Source: Terriglobus saanensis SP1PR4 (lineage in GTDB: Bacteria > Acidobacteriota > Terriglobia > Terriglobales > Acidobacteriaceae). Taken from it: a DNA stretch of 64,000 bases. Below are positions 16,941 through 25,222 of this stretch, piece after piece. How positions within the stretch are numbered: position 1 is the stretch's first letter; each line of letters begins with the position of its first letter. The stretch spans positions 2,852,001 through 2,916,000 of the forward strand of contig NC_014963.1 of the NCBI RefSeq assembly GCF_000179915.2, read 5' to 3'. Both the position numbers and the translations under genes were made by a program. Below the pieces are notes generated by a model, which made no database searches, had not been told where the DNA came from, and saw nothing but the letters and a program-made list of their open reading frames with translations.

Positions 16941-17879
16941 TCACGATGCAGTAAGCGGTAGCCGAGGTTGCGACTTGAGCCCAAGACTGTCTATCTTTCG
17001 TGACGTGGCTCTCACAAACTCTTTCACTAGACGTGATTTTGTATCAGAGCGAACTGCGAGATTGGTCACCAGTCGCAGCTGCGGTTCCGACAACGGTCTC
17101 ATTGTGATGCCGTCTCGAGAGATACGCCAAGCCGCACTTCGCGGCAGAAACGCTAACGCTTGGTGTTCCAAAATTAGCTCAGATACTTCTTCAGGACTCA
17201 TTACGTGGAAGATGTCCTTCGGCCGCACGTTCTTGCCTGAACCAACGAGTAGGATCATGTCGTACAGGTAGGCGTTCGCATAGCGACTGAGCAAAATCCA
17301 GTTCCGCCCTTGCATCTGTTCCAGCACAATCTCTCGATACTGTCTAAGCGGGTCGTCCATTGCCATCGCGATGTAAAACGGATTGTCCGCGATACGGAGC
17401 AGGCTCAGCTTTGGCGTCTCGGGAATCCCGGTTGTCATAGCGGCATCAAGATCGCCTGATATCACCTGGCGCGCGAGTTCGTTTGAATAGTTGCTCCATT
17501 GTTTGACCCTCATACCTGGAAATAGAGGCAGGCGGATTGACAACAGTGCGGAAACAAGAAAAGGTTCGGTATACGCTGACTTTCCAAGATTGAAGATCTC
17601 ATCAGCACCATTGAAGACGGCGGTCGCTGCTGTCACAGCTCGTTCCGTATGCATGACCGCCTCGCGTGCCTCTTCGACAAAGGCGCGCCCTGCATCGGTC
17701 AATGTGACGGTCTGGTGATTTCGGTCGAAGAGTCGGAATCCTAACTGGCTCTCTAACTCGTAAATCTGCTTGCTCAGGGTGGACTGACCAATATGCAGCC
17801 GGTCGGCGGCACGTGAAAAGTTGAGGTCTTTCGCAACTGCGATGGCAGCTTGCAATAAGCGAATTTCCGGAAGGGCCAT
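16941..17879 (-). CDS. LysR-family transcriptional regulator
   Basis: The 312-residue protein has a standard LTTR layout. The N-terminal winged HTH (AAIAVAKDLNFSRAADRLHI, then GQSTLSKQIYELESQLGFRL, residues 11-60) is joined by a linker helix to a periplasmic-binding-protein-like effector domain. The start at 17879 is chosen because GGAGG lies 6 bases before it; the ATG at 17885 overlaps that site. A perfect palindrome with an LTTR T-N11-A core lies about 120 bp upstream, between this gene and the divergent excisionase-integrase pair. No metabolic target gene is adjacent. Confidence 0.92.
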   Translation of the reverse strand: MALPEIRLLQAAIAVAKDLNFSRAADRLHIGQSTLSKQIYELESQLGFRLFDRNHQTVTLTDAGRAFVEEAREAVMHTERAVTAATAVFNGADEIFNLGKSAYTEPFLVSALLSIRLPLFPGMRVKQWSNYSNELARQVISGDLDAAMTTGIPETPKLSLLRIADNPFYIAMAMDDPLRQYREIVLEQMQGRNWILLSRYANAYLYDMILLVGSGKNVRPKDIFHVMSPEEVSELILEHQALAFLPRSAAWRISRDGITMRPLSEPQLRLVTNLAVRSDTKSRLVKEFVRATSRKIDSLGLKSQPRLPLTAS

Positions 17880-17995
17880 GACCATCCTCCAAACTCAGCA
17901 ATGGGAGACGGCGTGCAGACTGACAGCAGTCAATCGTCAATTTCAACCTAAATTTTAGTCCTTTCCTCTTTGCTTCGCTATCGCCCTTCCGCGCT

Positions 17996-18018
17996 CGTTA
18001 TTCCTGCATGGAATAACG
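17996..18018. promoter_or_regulatory. LysR-type operator palindrome
   Basis: CGTTATTCC-TGCAT-GGAATAACG is a perfect 9-bp inverted repeat with a 5-bp spacer and contains a T-N11-A LTTR box. It lies between the LysR gene (leftward) and the xis-int genes (rightward). Confidence 0.65.
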
Positions 18019-18149
18019 CTATCCCTGAATTTCATTGGACGTAAAGCTACATTTGTCACGATCATTGGCTCAATTCAGAGGTCAACCGGGAAGCCCACGG
18101 GCTCGTTAGGTATCGGAGTGGACTTCGACGCACGGTTTGGAGTATCCCC

Positions 18150-18406
18150 ATGGCACAGACGCACTACCTTCTTGATGCACACGAAGCTGCACAAATCCTT
18201 CGGATGGACAGGCGAACGCTGGTTCGCTGGGCACGTCTCGGTCAAGTCCCGGCCCATCCAATGGGAGAGGGCAAGCGAAAGCTCTGGCGTTTTGTAAACA
18301 TGAGTTGTTGCAGTGGGTGGAAGCTCGCGCAATCAGCTCGGAACGGCGACCACCAACGAGTACCATAGAGACAGCCATCAACGCTCATGCTAGGAGAACA
18401 GCATGA
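18150..18406 (+). pseudogene. Excisionase-like MerR-fold HTH protein, frameshifted
   Basis: The N-terminal frame (MAQTHYLLDAHEAAQILRMD, then RRTLVRWARLGQVPAHPMGE) is a MerR/excisionase-type winged HTH (HTH_17). After LWRF the sense continues in another frame: HELLQWVEARAISSERRPP to NAHARRTA, ending in TGA at 18404-18406, which overlaps the integrase ATG (18403) as ATGA. A single T missing from the run at 18290-18293 would restore one 85-codon gene. The overlap with int and the fold suggest a directionality factor. As sequenced, only a 72-residue protein with a wrong tail would be made. Confidence 0.7.
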
Positions 18407-19662
18407 GCCGCTTTCAACAAGGAAGTCTCTTGAAACAAAAGCGCAAAAGCGGACCGGACGTATGGGTGTTTCGCTGGTATGACGAGACCAGTGGGAAGCG
18501 CACGTACAAGAAACGCAACCTCGGCACAGTGAAGGATCTTCCTTCACGCCGGGATGCGGAGCAGGCCGTGGCCGACTTTCGCGCAAACATCAACGTCGAG
18601 GTCAGGGTTCCGATTACGGTCTCTGAACTCATAGCCCACTACCGCAAACACGAGTTGACTGAGGACAAGAAAGCATTCGCCACGATTGCATCGACCTCGA
18701 TCTATCTGACCAATCACATCGCTCCGAAGTGGGGTGAGAAGTGGTTATCGGATGTCCGAACCGTGGAAGTTGAAGAGTGGCTGCACTCTCTGCCATACGC
18801 TCCAGCGACAAAAAGCAAAATCCGGAACATCATGTCCGCAGTGTTCAACCATGCCATCCGGTATGAGTGGACGCATCGCAACCCCATCACCAAGGTCCGG
18901 GCCTCGTCAAAGCGCCTGCGCGAACCGGATGTTCTGACACCTGGCGAATTTTCGGCCCTGGTGGAAGAACTGCCGCTGCGTGTAAAAGCGATGGTGATCC
19001 TGGCTGGTAGTACGGGGTTGCGGAGGTCGGAACTGGTTGCCCTGACATGGCGAGATGTCGATCCGCTGCTGATGCAGATCAACGTCCTTCGTTCATGTGT
19101 GCGGGGTCGCTTCGGAGATACGAAAACCGAGGCTAGCCGCAAACCCGTTCCACTGCACACGTCGGTCATTGAGTGCCTCGATGTCTGGAGGAAGGAATCC
19201 CGCTACAACGGCGAGGACGATTTTCTCTTTCCATCGGTTCGAAATGAGGGAAGAACTCCGGTCACTCCTGACATGATTCTGAAGAAGATCATTCGCCCCG
19301 CACTCGTCCGGGCGAAGATCACTGGGAAACGAATCGGATGGCATAGCTTCCGTCACTCTCTGGCGACGAACCTAAGAGCGGCTGGAGCGGACCTGAAGAC
19401 AGCCCAGGAGCTCCTGCGTCACGCGAACTCGCGGATCACCCTCGATATCTACACGCGGGCGATCTCTGCGAACAAACGTGAGGCTAACAACAAAGTCATG
19501 GAGATGGTGATTGAGGCCAGCAAGACCAGGCTTTCAGCACCCTCGCCAGCACCCTCGCGACGGGAGCCTCACCTATTAGAAGGCAGAAAAAAAGGTGCCG
19601 GAGACTCTCAGCACCCTTCAGCACCCTCGCGGGCTACTACTGATCTTGTCACTGTGCCATAA
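18403..19662 (+). CDS. int: Tyrosine integrase of the tRNA-Asp island
   Basis: The 419-residue site-specific recombinase has, in order, a basic N-terminal arm-binding region (SLLKQKRKSGPDVWVFRWYD), a core-binding SAM-like domain (about 75-160) and a catalytic domain with TGLRRSELVALTWRD (Arg), DTKTEASRKPVPL (Lys hairpin), WHSFRHSLATNL (His-x-x-Arg) and LLRHANSRITLDIYTR (His, Tyr). All catalytic residues are present. The C-terminal 40 residues are Pro/Ser/Arg-rich with repeated SAPS motifs encoded by repeated AGCACCCTCGC units. It ends 22 bases from the 3' end of tRNA-Asp, its presumed attachment site. Confidence 0.95.
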   Translation: MSRFQQGSLLKQKRKSGPDVWVFRWYDETSGKRTYKKRNLGTVKDLPSRRDAEQAVADFRANINVEVRVPITVSELIAHYRKHELTEDKKAFATIASTSIYLTNHIAPKWGEKWLSDVRTVEVEEWLHSLPYAPATKSKIRNIMSAVFNHAIRYEWTHRNPITKVRASSKRLREPDVLTPGEFSALVEELPLRVKAMVILAGSTGLRRSELVALTWRDVDPLLMQINVLRSCVRGRFGDTKTEASRKPVPLHTSVIECLDVWRKESRYNGEDDFLFPSVRNEGRTPVTPDMILKKIIRPALVRAKITGKRIGWHSFRHSLATNLRAAGADLKTAQELLRHANSRITLDIYTRAISANKREANNKVMEMVIEASKTRLSAPSPAPSRREPHLLEGRKKGAGDSQHPSAPSRATTDLVTVP

Positions 19663-19684
19663 ACCTTTTATTTTCTTTGGTTTA

Positions 19685-20086
<402 letters not shown>

Positions 20087-20365
20087 TCAGCCCTTCCCTG
20101 CGGGCAACTCAAAGCCGGAGAGTTGTTCCACCTGGCGCAGAAATACGGAAGGCTTCATTTGAAGTGAACCGCAGATGTCGAAGATGCTCCGCAGAGAGGG
20201 GTTGGTCTTCCCCAACTCGATGAGACTGATGAAGGCCCTCTCATAGCCGGATTTAGCGGCAAGAGCCTCCTGGCTCATCTTCTGCCGTAACCGATGCTTC
20301 CGCAGCAATTGACCGAATGCTACGGACGGATCAAGTTTCGTTTTGTGAACTACAGAAGACGCCAC
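20087..20365 (-). CDS. XRE-family transcriptional regulator
   Basis: This 92-residue protein is almost entirely one XRE/Cro HTH: LLRKHRLRQKMSQEALAAKS (22-41), GYERAFISLIELGKTNPSLR, then IFDICGSLQMKPSVFLRQVE. It lacks a ligand or multimerisation domain beyond the HTH. It stands alone on the minus strand, with an inverted repeat just upstream that is probably its autoregulatory operator. Similar solo XRE proteins regulate restriction-modification or mobile-element genes, but no such partner is adjacent. Confidence 0.85.
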   Translation of the reverse strand: MASSVVHKTKLDPSVAFGQLLRKHRLRQKMSQEALAAKSGYERAFISLIELGKTNPSLRSIFDICGSLQMKPSVFLRQVEQLSGFELPAGKG

Positions 20366-20380
20366 AACTCACTGTGGCAC

Positions 20381-20416
20381 CGCAAGTATATTACGCGCTG
20401 CTTATAATACTTGCGG
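20381..20416 (-). promoter_or_regulatory. Inverted-repeat operator/promoter of the XRE gene
   Basis: CGCAAGTATATTA and TATAATACTTGCG form a 13-bp, nearly perfect inverted repeat with a 9-10-bp spacer, containing TATAAT-like boxes on both strands. It begins 15 bp upstream of the regulator start. Confidence 0.65.
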
Positions 20417-20651
20417 AGTGGGCCGGGGCTCTCCCCAGATGGTCCCTCACGCTCGTGCGCACGGTATCGAGGTCGTGCCTATTGGTGGATCAAACGCGAA
20501 GGATGAGGCAAGGAATGAGTAGCTATTCTGAGACGGTGATACTAATCTGCATGTGGTTTCCCCGGAACATTTCGAGCCAATCTCGGCAAATAGAATGTCG
20601 GGAGGGAAAACGTGGAATTGGGGCAGCACCCTTGAAGGGAGGGTCCGCTGA

Positions 20652-20933
20652 ATGCAGGTGAGGATGATTATCTTTCCCGGCGAAGACGGTCTCGATGTCG
20701 TGATTTGGGGAAAATGGCGCCAGGGATCAATGCGTGCCCGTCATTTTGACAACCGGACTTCCATGCTGGCTACCCTGGAAAACCTCCGGTTGCTCAGCCC
20801 CCAAGAATCTCGCGATCTGGAGAGTTTCGTCTTCACAGACTACTGCCCGATCTACTCTGCTGAAATTGATGAAGAGGTTCTTGCGGCCCACGGGTTTCGT
20901 TCGGCTGAGAATCTGGGGGGAACTCCTGACTGA
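20652..20933 (+). CDS. Small protein of unknown function
   Basis: The product has 93 residues from an ATG preceded by GGGAGGG. It starts with a beta-rich MIIFPGEDGLDVVIWGKWRQ, then a region TSMLATLENLRLLSPQESRD, and ends acidic. No signal peptide, membrane helix or known motif is visible. Ribosome site and codon use make it plausible, but I do not recognise the family. It stands alone between two small regulator genes. Confidence 0.4.
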   Translation: MQVRMIIFPGEDGLDVVIWGKWRQGSMRARHFDNRTSMLATLENLRLLSPQESRDLESFVFTDYCPIYSAEIDEEVLAAHGFRSAENLGGTPD

Positions 20934-21005
20934 TCCCTCATACGTTCAAGAGCGTAAATCACCTAACGACGCATTTTGAATTGGTCCGCTAGTGATCCGG
21001 AACGA

Positions 21006-21266
21006 TCACGATCTGAACGGGCCGTGTAGCACACTAACCTTACGACAGGCACTCAAAAAAAAACGCCCTTCGTCCGTCACCTCGATGTGATCTTGGTTAG
21101 GACGAAATATGTGGAAGCACAACTGTGTCTCCAACTCCGCGATCTGTATTTTCAATTCGGAGGGCGTAACATTTAGCCGTTGCGCTGCGCCGGCATAGCT
21201 TAATTCGTCGGCGAGCATGATCGCAGCCCACTTCAATTTGACGTCGATAAATTCAGACACACTCAA
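21006..21266 (-). CDS. Mini-LysR: HTH domain without an effector domain
   Basis: The 86 residues correspond to just the LTTR DNA-binding domain: KWAAIMLADELSYAGAAQRL, NVTPSELKIQIAELETQLCF, then the wing DHIEVTDEGRFFLSAC. The normal 200-residue effector domain is missing and the frame closes cleanly. A homologous stub is found at 16627-16720, so a short form may be a real family rather than a simple truncation. It could act as a competitor or partner of full-length LysR proteins. It is monocistronic. Confidence 0.6.
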   Translation of the reverse strand: MSVSEFIDVKLKWAAIMLADELSYAGAAQRLNVTPSELKIQIAELETQLCFHIFRPNQDHIEVTDEGRFFLSACRKVSVLHGPFRS

Positions 21267-21411
21267 CCTCCTCGTCCGAAAACTCTGGACCGGATAAATC
21301 CGAACCTGTGCCTTCGCACCCCATCAGTCCTCAGCATTGGCTGTTGCGAATCAACTCCGTAGTCGAGCGTGAAGCATGTGCTGGCAATTGGTCGCTAAAC
21401 TGCTCGATCGC

Positions 21412-22197
21412 TTACTTCACGCTAAGGCCAACAGTTTGCCCACCATCAACTACCATTGCGTGTCCGGTGGCGAACCCACCCTCAGCCGAGCAAAGCCATA
21501 GAACGGCAGAAGCGATTTCCTCGGGCTTGCCCAGACGTCCAATCGGCTCTTGAGCGATCATGCTGGCGTAGCCGTCTGGAGCGCCTGATGCCACGCGCTG
21601 AATCATTGGTGTGTCGATAATTCCTGGGCAGATAGCATTGACCCGAATGTTGGACTTGGCGTAGTCCAGAGCTGCGCACTTCGTCAGTCCGATGACACCA
21701 AACTTCGTAGCGGCGTAGGCTGCCTGACCATTGATGCCAATCACGCCAGCGCTGGAGGACGTGTTGACAATGGCTCCACCGCCACGCTTGAGCATGACGG
21801 GCACGACGTACTTCAAGCATAGGAAGACGCCACGTAGATTGATCGCAACGATGCGGTCCCAGTCTTCCTCCGAGACATCCGCGATGGCTCCGTAGGGTTG
21901 CTCGATGCCTGCGTTGTTGAACGCAAGATCCACTCCGCCGAAGGTCGCAACGGCCTTTGCGACGGCAGCCTGCACATCGTCGGACTTGCTGACATCACAC
22001 GTCACGGCCAGTGACGCGCCGCCAGCTTCTTCGATGAGGCGCGCTGTTTTCTGCACTCCCTCTTCAGCGATGTCCACGACCACTACGCTTGCGCCTTCCC
22101 GAGCAAAGGCGAGGGCGGTCGCCTGTCCGATGCCACTGGTAGCACCGGTCACGAAAGCTACTTTACCTGCAAAACGTTGCGCACTATTGGAATTCAT
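21412..22197 (-). CDS. SDR-family oxidoreductase
   Basis: From ATG 22197 the protein has 261 residues, a classical short-chain dehydrogenase. It has the cofactor loop [11 protein letters not shown] (about 16-26), an acidic residue after the second strand ([10 protein letters not shown], favouring NAD), NNAG, the catalytic Ser in [10 protein letters not shown] and YAATK (Tyr and Lys). The C-terminal VVDGGQTVG matches the classical SDR end. It probably reduces or oxidises a small carbonyl or alcohol. It lies 57 bp downstream of the quinone oxidoreductase on the same strand, so the two are likely co-transcribed. A second SDR of the same type is at 35284-36051. Confidence 0.92.
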   Translation of the reverse strand: MNSNSAQRFAGKVAFVTGATSGIGQATALAFAREGASVVVVDIAEEGVQKTARLIEEAGGASLAVTCDVSKSDDVQAAVAKAVATFGGVDLAFNNAGIEQPYGAIADVSEEDWDRIVAINLRGVFLCLKYVVPVMLKRGGGAIVNTSSSAGVIGINGQAAYAATKFGVIGLTKCAALDYAKSNIRVNAICPGIIDTPMIQRVASGAPDGYASMIAQEPIGRLGKPEEIASAVLWLCSAEGGFATGHAMVVDGGQTVGLSVK

Positions 22198-22254
22198 TCC
22201 GTTGTCCTTTGTTTTGATTTGTTGATGGTTAAACATGTTTGAACAGCCGCCCAA

Positions 22255-23247
22255 CTATGTCAGAAGGACGGTCGCTCCATTGGTCTCTCGCGCTTCCAAC
22301 CTGCGATGCGCCTCCGCGGCCTCGGCTAGCGGCAACTGGGTCGGAGGCGGAATCTTCACCGCGCCACTTGCGATCACATCGAAAAGCTCCTGGCTCATCG
22401 AGAGAACATCCTTCCGATCAGCCAAATACATCGTCAGTCCCGGCCATGTCGCGAAGAGCGAGCCCTTCTCAAGCAAGAGCATGATGTCGAACGGCGGGAT
22501 GGTCCCAGATGAGAATCCATAGCTGACGAAGTAACCGAAGGGCCGAAGGCAATCGAGGGAATGGGGAAATGTTGCTTTGCCTACGCCGTCGTAGACGACA
22601 TGGCACCCCTTTCCATCGGTGATCTCCTTCACGCGGACTGCAAAGTCCTCCCGGTGATATTCGATAACGTGGTCACAGCCGTTCTTGCGGGCCATTGCTG
22701 CCTTTTCCGTTGACCCAACGGTTCCGATGACGGTTGCACCCAGATGTTTGGCCCATTGGGTCAGGATCGTGCCCACGCCACCGGCTGCTGCCTGAACAAG
22801 CACTATGTGTCCGGGTTCCACCCGAAAGGTGCGGCGCAAGAGATATTGGGCCGTCAGACCCTTCAACATTGATGCAGCCGCCGTCTCGTACTTAATTGCG
22901 TCAGGCAAATGCACGAGGAAGTGTGCAGGCGCCACGGTCTGCTCTGCATACGCACCCAGCGTTTCGACGAAAGCCACCCGATCCCCGGGCGCAAAATCAT
23001 GCACCCCCGGCCCGACAGCGAGCACCTCCCCCGCAGCCTCCTTGCCAGGGATAAAGGGCATGGCCGGCGGCGCGAATGCACCGCTACGGAGGTATGTGTC
23101 TACGAAATTGACACCGATCGCGTGATTACGCACGAGAACCTCGCCGGAACCGGGCCGGGGCACAGGAACCTCTTCAAGCTTGAGAACTTCTGGACCGCCG
23201 TGACTATGGATGCGGACCGCTTTTATCGATGATGATTTTTCTCTCAC
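22255..23247 (-). CDS. Quinone oxidoreductase (zeta-crystallin type MDR)
   Basis: This medium-chain dehydrogenase/reductase without zinc ligands has about 330 residues. It has an N-terminal GroES-like domain (AVRIHSHGGPEVLKLEEVPV, VNFVDTYLRSG) and a Rossmann domain with AAAGGVGTILTQWAKHLGAT. It fits NADPH:quinone reductases, which remove quinones or electrophiles. The start is uncertain: the frame is open to 23418, but homology begins at about 23235, so a GTG at 23247 is proposed. Its upstream region holds one of three copies of a conserved operator-like motif, shared with the divergent RibD-like gene. Confidence 0.88.
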   Translation of the reverse strand: MREKSSSIKAVRIHSHGGPEVLKLEEVPVPRPGSGEVLVRNHAIGVNFVDTYLRSGAFAPPAMPFIPGKEAAGEVLAVGPGVHDFAPGDRVAFVETLGAYAEQTVAPAHFLVHLPDAIKYETAAASMLKGLTAQYLLRRTFRVEPGHIVLVQAAAGGVGTILTQWAKHLGATVIGTVGSTEKAAMARKNGCDHVIEYHREDFAVRVKEITDGKGCHVVYDGVGKATFPHSLDCLRPFGYFVSYGFSSGTIPPFDIMLLLEKGSLFATWPGLTMYLADRKDVLSMSQELFDVIASGAVKIPPPTQLPLAEAAEAHRRLEARETNGATVLLT

Positions 23248-23295
23248 ACCCACATGGATGTGCCGGATGCGGCGGCGGAAGCGATTTCCCTCAAG

Positions 23296-23334
23296 ATCGG
23301 CAGGATTGTGCAAAGAGTCGGCAGGATCGGGTAA
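23296..23334 (+). promoter_or_regulatory. Conserved AraC-type operator candidate, copy A
   Basis: It contains TTGTGCAAAGAGTCGGCAGG followed by ATCGGGTAAAC. It matches copies at 32471-32503 and 36141-36177 (consensus GCAAA-3-TCGGCAGGAT-C-R-GGTAA), plus an extra upstream ATCGGCAGGAT. It is oriented toward the RibD-like gene and also precedes the divergent quinone oxidoreductase. Confidence 0.75.
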
Positions 23335-23408
23335 ACTCCGCCCGGTTGGGCTAAGTAGTCTTGTAGAAGGCGGCAACGCCTGCAATTTTTGGGTCCAGAC
23401 TGGAAAAC

Positions 23409-24089
23409 ATGAGACCACGCATCATCTGCCACATGATCGCAACGATTGACGGGAAGATCGACGGAGCCTCATTAAAGGCGATTACAAAGGGTACCGAATA
23501 CGAAGAGACCGGGTCCCGGCTCGGCGGAGACGCGTGGGTTTGCGGCAGAGTTACCATGCAACAACACTTCGCCGAAGAAGGGACTTTCGCGTCGAAGGAT
23601 GGCTTTCCGGCAGGGCCGCAGCCCGTCCATGTAGCTCGTCGGGCGGACAGCTACGCGATAGCGATTGACACACAAGGGTCTTTGCTTTGGGATAGCGGGG
23701 ATCTTGATGGCGAGCACCTGATCTCCGTCGTCTCGGAGCAAGCTCAAACGGAATATCTCGCTTATCTGCGTGATCGGCAGATCTCGTACATCGTGGCCGG
23801 ACAGTCTGCTGTCGATTTGGAGAAAGCTGTCGATGCTCTTGCGGACAACTTCGAGATCAAGACACTTCTGCTGGAGGGCGGCGGTCACATCAATGGGGCT
23901 TTCCTCGAAGCGAAACTCTTGGACGAAGTAAGCCTTCTGCTCGCACCGGGGATCGACGGGCGGCACGACGTGCCGTCCGTATTCGACGGTCTGAAGGGAT
24001 CGGAAGGTCACCTCGCAACCTCCTTGAAGCTCAATTCCGTAGAAAAGCTTGGCGACGGAGTGCTTTGGCTCAGATACGACGTGTCCTAA
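23409..24089 (+). CDS. RibD C-terminal / dihydrofolate-reductase-fold reductase
   Basis: The 226-residue protein starts with PRIICHMIATIDGKIDGASL and has LGGDAWVCGRVTMQQHF and TLLLEGGGHINGAFLEAKLL near the C-terminus. These are the RibD_C (DHFR-like) signatures for NADPH binding. It lacks the deaminase half of RibD, so a role in riboflavin synthesis is unlikely; such stand-alone proteins are NADPH reductases of uncertain substrate. It diverges from the quinone oxidoreductase and sits directly downstream of the conserved operator, so it is a likely member of the AraC regulon. Confidence 0.85.
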   Translation: MRPRIICHMIATIDGKIDGASLKAITKGTEYEETGSRLGGDAWVCGRVTMQQHFAEEGTFASKDGFPAGPQPVHVARRADSYAIAIDTQGSLLWDSGDLDGEHLISVVSEQAQTEYLAYLRDRQISYIVAGQSAVDLEKAVDALADNFEIKTLLLEGGGHINGAFLEAKLLDEVSLLLAPGIDGRHDVPSVFDGLKGSEGHLATSLKLNSVEKLGDGVLWLRYDVS

Positions 24090-24232
24090 GACAATCGATA
24101 CCTATTCGTATCAGGATCAATTGTCGCCATGGGAACCATCCTCTTCATTTGCCCCAAAAGAGGCAGAGACAGAGAATCTTGAACACATAGGAAGCGAGGC
24201 GTTAGGCTGAACGCGAAAACGAGGACACGACC

Positions 24233-25156
24233 ATGAGAGATGACGTAGATGCTTTACGAAGTGAATTGGCAGATCGAATAGCGTCTCACGCTCGGGTGAA
24301 GGGAGACCACGAAACGCCGGTTCCCGGGCTGCTCCTTACGCGACTCACTGACGAGACAGCGTGCTATCGTGCCACATGCCAGCCAAGTCTTACCCTTTTT
24401 AGCCAAGGCCAAAAGAGAATCGAACTCGGCGGCGTTGAATATTTGTGCGACCGGTCCTCGTTCTTCTTGTCCTCCATCTATGTGCCGATTCAGAGTCAAG
24501 TAACGGAGGCATCGGATGCTAAACCCCTCCTGACAATGAAGATATTTCTCGACATGGAGAGCGTTCGCGAGATGCTCAACAGTGGAGACTTCCTCCCGTT
24601 GAAGCCCGCAAAACACAATCGTGGATTGGCTGTCGGAGAATCCACTGCCGGTTTGCTGTCTGCCTGCATCCGACTCATTGATTTGCTTGATTCTCCGCAA
24701 GACATCCCTTATCTCCATCCGCTGATCCAGCGCGAGATTGTGTATCGCATTCTGCGAACGCCACAGGCCCAGAGCCTCCGAGCCGTGGTCACCAACGGAG
24801 ATCTAAGCAACAGAACAGCCCACGTGATGGCCTGGCTGCGAGCCAACTACGCGAAACCACTCAGGATGGAAGAGTTGGCGGAAATCGCTCGAATGGGAGT
24901 GTCTACGCTTCATCATCAGTTTCGCGCGCTCACCTCCATGAGCCCCCTGCAATACCAGAAGCAACTCAGGCTGCAGACGGCTAGGGAAAGAATGATGATG
25001 GATGGCATGGATGCAAACACAGCGGCTTACGAAGTTGGTTATGAGAGTGTCAGCCAATTCAGCCGTGAGTACAGTCGCCATTTCGGCCTTCCCCCGATCC
25101 GCGATGTAAAGACGATGCGAAGCCGCAATCCTGCAGACCTCGCTACTCAGGGCTGA
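24233..25156 (+). CDS. AraC-family regulator with AraC_N domain (copy 1)
   Basis: The 307-residue protein has an N-terminal cupin-like AraC_N domain (PSLTLFSQGQKRIELGGVEY, residues about 45-200) and two C-terminal AraC HTHs (RMEELAEIARMGVSTLHHQF and AYEVGYESVSQFSREYSRHF). It is closely related to the regulator at 36235-37188. The AraC_N type often controls adjacent aldo/keto reductases and other oxidoreductases. The two paralogues bracket the oxidoreductase and efflux region, and the three matching operators in it are the natural targets. Confidence 0.92.
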   Translation: MRDDVDALRSELADRIASHARVKGDHETPVPGLLLTRLTDETACYRATCQPSLTLFSQGQKRIELGGVEYLCDRSSFFLSSIYVPIQSQVTEASDAKPLLTMKIFLDMESVREMLNSGDFLPLKPAKHNRGLAVGESTAGLLSACIRLIDLLDSPQDIPYLHPLIQREIVYRILRTPQAQSLRAVVTNGDLSNRTAHVMAWLRANYAKPLRMEELAEIARMGVSTLHHQFRALTSMSPLQYQKQLRLQTARERMMMDGMDANTAAYEVGYESVSQFSREYSRHFGLPPIRDVKTMRSRNPADLATQG

Positions 25157-25222
25157 CCCCGGGCGTTGTGAATACACGTCGCCCTGACACACGAAGTAGT
25201 TGCCGCATTCGGCCTCACTTTC

